Below, in pieces: positions 57,073 to 64,000 of a stretch of 64,000 nt of DNA (the first letter of the stretch is position 1; every line of letters begins with the position of its first letter). The translations under genes were made by a program, and so were the position numbers. Source of the DNA: an uncultured Lachnospiraceae bacterium (GTDB lineage Bacteria > Bacillota > Clostridia > Lachnospirales > Lachnospiraceae); NCBI GenBank assembly GCA_947624875.1, contig CANQMA010000002.1:1-64000 (forward strand), written 5' to 3'. The notes beneath the pieces were generated by a model. The model saw only the letters and a list, made by a program, of their open reading frames with translations, did no database searches and was not told the DNA's origin.

Positions 57073-59256
57073 ATGGTTAGTATTATCGTGACATTCAAAA
57101 AAGATTTGAAATATCTGAAAGACTGTCTGGAAAGTATTGCAGTGCAGGAATACAATGATATTGAAACGATATTGGTATTGGACCATACAGACGAGGATGT
57201 AACCCCGCTGGTGGAAGAATATCAAAAGCAGATTAATCTTTCTGTCTATCAGGTGGAAGAAGGAAAATCCGGTGTTTCTGCAGCAAGAAATCTCGGGCTT
57301 AGAAAAGTTACCGGAGAATATCTGATGTTTCTTGACGGCGATGATTTTATTCTGGAGGGGACGCTCAACAGTTTTTTGAGCGTCATGGACGAGGATACGG
57401 ATATTGTTTATGCCCAGCTTCGAAACACCCGGGCAACCAGAGAGGCATATATTGAAGGAAGGGCTGAGCCTTTTAAGGGAGAGGATGAAGTGCTGGAGGC
57501 ACTCGACTTTAATGATTACTTCAATTATTGTATTGAGCGCTATAAAGTGCTTGAAAAACTGACGATTCTTTCCTGCCTTTATCGAACAGCGTTGTGGAAA
57601 GAGAACAATATTTCATTTAATGACGAACTTATTTTCTACGCAGATGTAAAGCCTATGGCGCAGGTCTTTAGTAAGGCAAAACAGATTAAAGGCGCAGAGG
57701 GAGCGGTCTACATCAAGAGACATCACAATGATAAAGTAAACAATCCGTCTCTGCTGCAGTATCCAAAAGACGAGACGATGTCCAATTATATTCAGGCATA
57801 TAAAGAAGCCATTGCAGCTGTCGAAGATGAAAAGATTGAGAAACATCTGAATCTGGTTCTGGCAAAATTTATTTCAAGGCTGTTCCCAAAAAAATACCGG
57901 GGCAGCGAGGACGATAAATGGCGTGGGGAATATTATGACCAGCTTTTGGAAATTTCCCAGACAATTGATAAAAAATACGTGAAGAAATCAGATATGTTCC
58001 GCCGGAATAAAAAGTATGTGTTTGCATTTATGAAGGGGGACAGATCAAAAATCGGAAAAATTTCCAATAGACTGCTCGCCAAGAGAAAAATGAACCGGAT
58101 TCTGACAGATAAAAGATTCCGGAATAAAACAATTACCCTTTATTTCTTCAATAAGATGTCTTTGAAGAAAAACTGGGTTGTGTTTGAAAGCTTCATGGGA
58201 AGAAACTATTCCGGCCAGCCGAAATATGTTTATCAGTATATGCAGGAACACTGTGGAAACCAGTACCGGTATATCTGGATTGTTGACAGGCGCGGTATTA
58301 AAATTGATGGAAATTGTAAAAAGGTAAGACGCTGGAGTCTTCGCTATTACTATTATATGAACCGCAGCAAATATTGGGTGCTGAATATGCGCCAGCCACT
58401 GAGTATTGTAAGAAGAGATGAAACGGTGATGCTTCAGACATGGCACGGAACTCCGTTGAAAAAACTGGCGTTTGACTTGGAAAATATTCATTCCTATACT
58501 CCGAAATATAAGGAAAATGTGTTTAAACAGACCCGTGGATGGGACTATATGCTCTCAGACAATCCATATTCTTCCAAATGTTTCCAAAGCGCATATATGC
58601 TTGAGGAAGGACAGATTCTTGAAGCGGGATATCCGGCAAATGATCCAATGTATGCGCCGGATAAAGAACAGCGCGCGCTGGATATCAAGAAAAAACTTGG
58701 AATTCCACTGGATAAAAAGGTTATTCTTTATGCGCCGACTTGGCGCGATGACCAGTTTATAGATACCGGTGAATATGGATTTGAACTGGATCTGGATGTG
58801 AAAAAGTTAAAAGAAGAATTTTCAGATGAGTATGTTCTTTTGATGAGACTTCACTATCTGGTAGTTGAGCATTTGGACATGAAACAGTATGGAGATTTTA
58901 CGATAGACGTATGTAATTATGACGACATCACCGATCTGTATCTGGTTACAGATTTGCTGATCACTGATTATTCTTCTGTTTTCTTTGATTTTGCAAATCT
59001 GAAAAGACCAATGCTGTTTTATATGTATGATTTGGAAAATTATCGGGATAACCTGCATGGATTTTACATGAACATTCAGGAATCACTTCCGGGGCCAATT
59101 CTGCAGACCAATGAAGAGGTGCGCGACGCCATACGAAATCTTCCTCAAGTGCAAAAAGAATATGAGGAAAAATATGAAAGATTTTATGAGGAGTTCTGCT
59201 GCCTGGATGATGGAAATGCTGCGCAGCGTGTTGTCGACACCGTATTTCAAAAATAA
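57073..59256 (+). CDS. Bifunctional GT2 / CDP-glycerol glycerophosphotransferase
   Basis: SIIVTFKKDLKYLKDCLESI..MFLDGDDFI then MLQTWHGTPLKKLAFD, EAGYPANDPMY, ILYAPTWRDDQF, LLITDYSSVFFDFANLKRPMLFYMYDLENYRD. Confidence 0.94.
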   Translation: MVSIIVTFKKDLKYLKDCLESIAVQEYNDIETILVLDHTDEDVTPLVEEYQKQINLSVYQVEEGKSGVSAARNLGLRKVTGEYLMFLDGDDFILEGTLNSFLSVMDEDTDIVYAQLRNTRATREAYIEGRAEPFKGEDEVLEALDFNDYFNYCIERYKVLEKLTILSCLYRTALWKENNISFNDELIFYADVKPMAQVFSKAKQIKGAEGAVYIKRHHNDKVNNPSLLQYPKDETMSNYIQAYKEAIAAVEDEKIEKHLNLVLAKFISRLFPKKYRGSEDDKWRGEYYDQLLEISQTIDKKYVKKSDMFRRNKKYVFAFMKGDRSKIGKISNRLLAKRKMNRILTDKRFRNKTITLYFFNKMSLKKNWVVFESFMGRNYSGQPKYVYQYMQEHCGNQYRYIWIVDRRGIKIDGNCKKVRRWSLRYYYYMNRSKYWVLNMRQPLSIVRRDETVMLQTWHGTPLKKLAFDLENIHSYTPKYKENVFKQTRGWDYMLSDNPYSSKCFQSAYMLEEGQILEAGYPANDPMYAPDKEQRALDIKKKLGIPLDKKVILYAPTWRDDQFIDTGEYGFELDLDVKKLKEEFSDEYVLLMRLHYLVVEHLDMKQYGDFTIDVCNYDDITDLYLVTDLLITDYSSVFFDFANLKRPMLFYMYDLENYRDNLHGFYMNIQESLPGPILQTNEEVRDAIRNLPQVQKEYEEKYERFYEEFCCLDDGNAAQRVVDTVFQK

Positions 59257-59269
59257 AGCAATCGGCGCA

Positions 59270-60985
59270 TCAGCGGGGCAGGGCATTGACAAATTCTGCC
59301 CAGTATTTGGTGACGCCGCCAATTACTTTCACCTCATCAAACTGCATGGTACCGAGAGTACGCCGCACTTCATGCCTGAAAAAGTTTTTGGTCTGTGAAG
59401 TTACAAATGGCAGTGCGTACCATACCAGAATCCGTACTTCTGCAGGCAGATGATTAAAGAACTGTTTATTTTTTTCATCTTTAAAAGATGTTACCAACAG
59501 AGTGACATCTTTTTTTTCAAAATCAATAGACTCTAAATATTCGAGCAGTTCATGATAAGAACTTTCTTGATTTACCCGTGTGTTAAAGCAGATAAGCGCA
59601 CGGGTCTTATTTTGACGAAATCCCTCAAATGCATAAATGCCTGTTTCGGTTCGCCGGTACTGTCTTAAATAAAATTCTGAGAGATCTTCCCGGAGCGCCA
59701 CATCTTCCTCCGGCATGGACATTTTCTTAAAAACAATATCAATCAGGCGCCTGCAGCTATTTCCGTCTTCATTATAAGTACACCATGAAAGCATGGTCTG
59801 ATAACGTTTCTGATAAGTTTTCAGATAATCTTTCGGAGCTTTTGTCACTAAGGATAAAGTCTGGCAAATCACATCTTTCTCTGAGGAAACAAGCCCCGGT
59901 AAAGAATCTACCGGAACATAAAGCCCTCTGCCGGTTTCGTACTGTTCTAAATCCGGCACATAAAAAATCATCGGTTTTCCGGTTGCCAGATAATCAAAGA
60001 AAATGCTGGAGTAATCGGAAATCAATACATCGACAACAGACAGCAGTTCATTCGTGTCAATCGTAAATGGAATGAGAAAATCACGCAGCCCCGGTTCTGC
60101 AGCCAGAATCCGGTAAAGAAAATAGTGGACGCGCAGATAAATCCGATATTCCTGTTGATTGACGGAATCAGCAAACTGATAGATGAGTTGTTTTAATTCT
60201 TTTACGTCGTAATCAAGACGGTCATAAAGGCTTCCCTTCCATGTTGGAGCGTAAAGGATTATCTTTTTATCTGTCTGAAGCCCAAGACGGTTTAATTTTT
60301 CATATACATATTTTTTGTCCGGCGCAGTCAGACAGTCCATACGGGGTGTCCCGATTTCTAAAAGAGTTCCCTCAAACAATTCGTCAAGTTTATAAGAGCG
60401 TCGATACATGATATCCGTCATAAACCGGTTGGATGACAAAAGATAATCGGCAGATAAAAAATGTCTTGCAGGTCCCCGCGCATTTTCAACCCGCTCTGCA
60501 GTGTGCTCATAGCCCATATATTTCGTCGGAACGCCATGCCATGTATTGATATAAACCTGCTGTGGACGTTTTTCAAAAAAGTAGCCAAAAGTAGTATTTG
60601 CAATCAGATACTGACATGTCGCAAGATACTCGTAGTACCGGGAGGAACCGCGCTTTACAATCACAACATTGGCCAGGGAAGAAAACTCTTTGGTATTTGG
60701 CTCTGCGCGCTCTAAATCGTCCACTGCCCAGACATGGACAAAATCTTTGAAGAAAGAATCTTTCAAAAGAGCCTTAAAAATGGCGCGCGGATTGTCCAAA
60801 ATCCCCAGACCGGCAAAAGCCTCATAAAAAACATACTGTTCTTTGATTGGTTTCTTCAATGAATGAAAATATACCTTTTTTCCATAGTCTTTTTGGGGCA
60901 TGAAAAAAGGCTGCAAAATTCTTTTGCAAAATCTCCTGACGTTTGATTTGATTGATGGCCGGATTGTTGCTGCGATTTTATCCAT
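59270..60985 (-). CDS. CDP-glycerol glycerophosphotransferase family protein with truncated GT4-like C-terminal domain
   Basis: YINTWHGVPTKYMGYE, EIGTPRMDCL, ILYAPTWKGSLYDRL, VLISDYSSIFFDYLATGKPMIFYVPDLEQYE; C-terminal ~110 aa resembles the first GT4 subdomain of the 61006-63453 protein. Confidence 0.92.
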   Translation of the reverse strand: MDKIAATIRPSIKSNVRRFCKRILQPFFMPQKDYGKKVYFHSLKKPIKEQYVFYEAFAGLGILDNPRAIFKALLKDSFFKDFVHVWAVDDLERAEPNTKEFSSLANVVIVKRGSSRYYEYLATCQYLIANTTFGYFFEKRPQQVYINTWHGVPTKYMGYEHTAERVENARGPARHFLSADYLLSSNRFMTDIMYRRSYKLDELFEGTLLEIGTPRMDCLTAPDKKYVYEKLNRLGLQTDKKIILYAPTWKGSLYDRLDYDVKELKQLIYQFADSVNQQEYRIYLRVHYFLYRILAAEPGLRDFLIPFTIDTNELLSVVDVLISDYSSIFFDYLATGKPMIFYVPDLEQYETGRGLYVPVDSLPGLVSSEKDVICQTLSLVTKAPKDYLKTYQKRYQTMLSWCTYNEDGNSCRRLIDIVFKKMSMPEEDVALREDLSEFYLRQYRRTETGIYAFEGFRQNKTRALICFNTRVNQESSYHELLEYLESIDFEKKDVTLLVTSFKDEKNKQFFNHLPAEVRILVWYALPFVTSQTKNFFRHEVRRTLGTMQFDEVKVIGGVTKYWAEFVNALPR

Positions 60986-61005
60986 ATGCACTCCTGTATC
61001 GTATT

Positions 61006-63453
61006 TTAAATCAAATTTTCTAATTCCTTCATGGTTTCCCGGTTATATTCCTGATAACTGAACTGATAAGACGGGGCGCCCTGTTGGATAAACTGTTCCA
61101 TACCGCGGAGGATATCTTCCGTGTTTGTACCCGTCAAAATCTGTCCATTTGGAATCACAGCGGATTGGTAAGTGCCAAATTTTGACATGATAATCGGCAT
61201 AGAGAGAAGGCGTGCTTCTAAAATTGATACCGGCTGCCCTTCATAAAGGGAAGGAAGTATAAAACAGTCACATTCTTTCATAATCTGAAATGGATTTTCA
61301 ACGTTTCCGGTCAGATATACTTTCCCATCCAATTTGAATTCAGAAATCAGAGCAGACAGAGAATCCCGCAATGGGCCGTCGCCTAAAATATATAACCGTG
61401 TATCCGGGTATTTTTCATGTATTTTTGCAAATGCGCAGATTAAAGTTTTTTGATTTTTCTCCGGAGAAAGACGTCCCATATTGATAAACGAAATCAGAGA
61501 AGAATCCAAAATTTCCGGAATTCCCAAAGAATCTGCAAGTTCCTGTGAGAGCGGTTCTCTCACACAGGACAGTACCCGGTCAAAATTTGCCGTATTTCTG
61601 ACAAACGCGCACCGGTCAGCCAAATGGCTATAACCGATTTTGCTGAGATTGACTTTCATAATATCCTCAGAACAGCCAACAATCTTGTCATAAAAATCAT
61701 AGACGGAAAAGACGACGCGGAGTTCTCTTCGATGCGGATGCTTTCCGTTGACCGATTTATTCTGGTCAGTTTTTAAATCATTGTGCTGCCAGATAAGTTT
61801 TTTTGCGCCCTTTGCGCTCAGTAACAGAATCGAATAAAAAGAGCCATAGCCGGAATAGTCTATCACCGTATCAAACCGGCTTTCTCCAAAACAGCGTAAA
61901 TACTCACGGTCATACATTGCCTTTGGATAAATCTTTTTTATCAAAGGAAAATGAAATCCAAAAACGCGCAGAAAGTCGTTGCGAATCTGTTCCATAAACG
62001 TTGCCGGCGTATAGTCAATCCGCGCAAACGCGCGAACCGGCTGTGGCAGGGAACAGATCATTGTCCTGCATTCTTCCAGTTTTAAATTGGCGGCAAAAAC
62101 AGTGACATCATATTGACTGTAATCAAGATACTGCAGCGTATTGCGCAGCGCAGTGGAAATGCCGTTCATGCGTAGCCCTCCTGCGAAAAAAAGCAGTTTC
62201 TTTTTTTCTGTCGTGCAGGAAATCAGACGATAAGGCCTGCCGTTTTTGTCTGTTGTATGGTGCCGGAAGACAATATCAATAATCCGGCGGGAAACCTCGC
62301 CATCGTCATACGGGCAGGCAAACTGCCTGGATTTTTCATAACTGTCTGCATATTCTTCAAAAACCGGTGCAATTTTGTTCAGCGCCTCTCCAACCTGCGA
62401 AAGCGTTGTGAGCGCGGGGCCCGGCAGGTCGGAAGGATTTAAGTAAAGCCCCCGGTCCGTTTGATATTGTTCTAAATCCTTGATATAGAATAATACCGGC
62501 TTACCGCTGGCAAGAAAATCATAGAAGATGCTGGAATAATCGGAAATCAAAATGTCTGTCACGGAAAGCAGTTCATTTGTGTCCATTTCAGCCGGAATCA
62601 GCATTTCAGAAAGATTTCCGGATTTGGCCAGTTCTTTATAAACAACCTGGTGCGGCTTGATTAAAATCTGATATTGGTCAGTGTCAATTATCTGCTCCAG
62701 CGATTCTTTAAACTCCGTAAATTCCTCTGCGTTAATTTCCGGTTTATAATAATCTGTCCCCTTCCATGTCGGCGCATACAAAATGATTTTTTTGTCCGAA
62801 TCGATGGAAATGCCAAGCGACTGCAGTTTTTCTATCACAGAAGAGCGTTCTGTGTGAAACAGGCGGTCGTTTCTCGGATAACCTTCCTCGATAATCGTTC
62901 CCTGATAAAGGCCGTCCAGTTTATATTGTTTTTTATAGATTGAAGTTAAAAAAGGGTTTGCCGAAATCAGATAATCGGCAGATAGAAAATTTCTAAGAAC
63001 ATTGGAAATCGTCGCAGCAGAATCCGGAATGTCATACCCCAGACTTTTCAGCGGCGTACCGTGCCATGTATTGATGTATACCTGTCCCGGTTTTTTACAA
63101 TAATAATATGGCATGGAAACGTTTGTGATCAGATACCCTGCGCAGGCCAATGCCTTCAAATGCGCTTTACTGTGGCGCTTTACCACTACAACGTCAGGGT
63201 CATCATTCAAAGGATTTTGTATATTGTCTGAGTCCAGCACCCAAACATGTTTGAACTGCCTAAATTCCGGATCCGCTTTCAGCGCAAGGAATAATGCATA
63301 CGGATTGCAGATAAAACCTCTGCCAAAATAAGAATCGTACAAGACGAGATTCTGGTCAATTTTAAGGTGCTTATAATAGTTCGCATATTTCGAACGCCGG
63401 AACGTGACTTTTAAACTTCCTGCTTTCTTTTTAAGAATGCTCAGTTTACCCAT
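61006..63453 (-). CDS. Bifunctional CDP-glycerol glycerophosphotransferase / GT4 glycosyltransferase
   Basis: YINTWHGTPLKSLGYD, EEGYPRNDRLF, ILISDYSSIFYDFLASGKPVLFYIKDLEQYQ; then INMGRLSPEKNQKTLICAFAKI, LYILGDGPLRDSL, VYLTGNVENPFQIMKECDCFILPSLYEGQPVSILEA. Confidence 0.94.
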   Translation of the reverse strand: MGKLSILKKKAGSLKVTFRRSKYANYYKHLKIDQNLVLYDSYFGRGFICNPYALFLALKADPEFRQFKHVWVLDSDNIQNPLNDDPDVVVVKRHSKAHLKALACAGYLITNVSMPYYYCKKPGQVYINTWHGTPLKSLGYDIPDSAATISNVLRNFLSADYLISANPFLTSIYKKQYKLDGLYQGTIIEEGYPRNDRLFHTERSSVIEKLQSLGISIDSDKKIILYAPTWKGTDYYKPEINAEEFTEFKESLEQIIDTDQYQILIKPHQVVYKELAKSGNLSEMLIPAEMDTNELLSVTDILISDYSSIFYDFLASGKPVLFYIKDLEQYQTDRGLYLNPSDLPGPALTTLSQVGEALNKIAPVFEEYADSYEKSRQFACPYDDGEVSRRIIDIVFRHHTTDKNGRPYRLISCTTEKKKLLFFAGGLRMNGISTALRNTLQYLDYSQYDVTVFAANLKLEECRTMICSLPQPVRAFARIDYTPATFMEQIRNDFLRVFGFHFPLIKKIYPKAMYDREYLRCFGESRFDTVIDYSGYGSFYSILLLSAKGAKKLIWQHNDLKTDQNKSVNGKHPHRRELRVVFSVYDFYDKIVGCSEDIMKVNLSKIGYSHLADRCAFVRNTANFDRVLSCVREPLSQELADSLGIPEILDSSLISFINMGRLSPEKNQKTLICAFAKIHEKYPDTRLYILGDGPLRDSLSALISEFKLDGKVYLTGNVENPFQIMKECDCFILPSLYEGQPVSILEARLLSMPIIMSKFGTYQSAVIPNGQILTGTNTEDILRGMEQFIQQGAPSYQFSYQEYNRETMKELENLI

Positions 63454-63537
63454 GAAATTCTCCCATTTTCACATATTTATATACATCATATCACAGATAG
63501 ATTGTTTTTCAAAATCTTTTAAAAATGGACATATTGT

Positions 63538-63565
63538 TTGACAATCATTGCAAATATTATATAAT
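63538..63565 (+). promoter_or_regulatory. Sigma-A-like promoter for TagG-like permease
   Basis: TTGACA (63538-63543), 16-nt spacer, TATAAT (63560-63565). Confidence 0.7.
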
Positions 63566-63601
63566 AATGTGAGTATTGCTGTTTGTATATACGGAGGATT
63601 T

Positions 63602-64000
63602 ATGAAGAAATATGTTGATAGTTTTTTGAGATATCGATACTTATTGAAAGAACTTGTTGTAAAAGGAATCCGATTAAAGTATAGAAGATCTTATCTTGGC
63701 CTGGTCTGGACACTGCTGGAACCGCTGCTGACGACACTGGTGCTGACCTTGGTGTTCGGCACGCTGCTTGGACGGGGAGACGCTCTCTATCCAATCTATA
63801 TTTTGTCCGGACGTTTGATTTACAGCTGTTTTTCAAGCTGTACCAAGATTTCAATGCGCTCTATCAGGGCAAATCAGGCGATGATAAAAAAGGTCTATGT
63901 ACCGAAATATTTATATCCGTTGTCCAGCACCCTGTACAATTACATTTTATTTTTACTGTCATTGATTATTCTTGCAATTATGTCTCTGGTCTTTCGAGTA
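63602..64000 (+). CDS. ABC-2 type transporter permease (TagG/Wzm-like), truncated by window end
   Basis: Translated directly: MKKYVDSFLRYRYLLKELVVKGIRLKYRRSYLGLVWTLLEPLLTTLVLTLVFGTLLGRGDALYPIYILSGRLIYSCFSS...; open to position 64000; RBS ggagg. Confidence 0.88.
   Translation, partial: MKKYVDSFLRYRYLLKELVVKGIRLKYRRSYLGLVWTLLEPLLTTLVLTLVFGTLLGRGDALYPIYILSGRLIYSCFSSCTKISMRSIRANQAMIKKVYVPKYLYPLSSTLYNYILFLLSLIILAIMSLVFRV

Noticed and set aside
59256-59270. Terminator between the convergent genes ending at 59256 and 59270
   Set aside because: Only 13 bp separate the stops and no stable hairpin with T tract was found.

Overview
Window from a low-GC Gram-positive, Lachnospiraceae/Clostridia-like chromosome (inferred from gene content and codon style). 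No rRNA, tRNA, CRISPR array or intact mobile element was recognised. Four blocks are visible. (1) 1-12.1 kb: a leucine-rich-repeat ORF that looks frame-disrupted at its 5' end, then a cell-envelope glycan block (CapA, two acyltransferase-3 proteins, two large multi-TM GT-C-like proteins, a secreted Ig-like/PIG-L deacetylase, DUF2304, a DPM1-like GT2, GtrA). (2) 12.4-24.3 kb: a GT2-CDP-glycerol glycerophosphotransferase fusion, two convergent overlapping ATP-grasp genes (one with a structured 5' leader), DUF5662, rhomboid, UDP-galactopyranose mutase, HIT, MurG and LCP. (3) 24.4-51.5 kb: the most interesting block, an apparent single long operon with Tad/Flp-pilus machinery (TadZ-like, CpaF/TadA, TadB, TadC, Flp-like pilin, prepilin peptidase, TadE-like pseudopilins, DUF5702-like). 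It is collinear with an FHA protein, a PP2C phosphatase, a Ser/Thr kinase, a membrane protein carrying repeated ETxxL motifs, and a 3044-aa Ig-like repeat surface protein. A divergent XRE-like regulator precedes it, and two near-identical 22-bp sites bracket the intergenic region. (4) 51.5-64 kb: a teichoic-acid-like/glycerol-phosphate polymer locus (sugar transferase, GT2, five CDP-glycerol glycerophosphotransferase-domain proteins, TagD, start of a TagG-like ABC permease). All calls come from reading the sequence; no database search was run.
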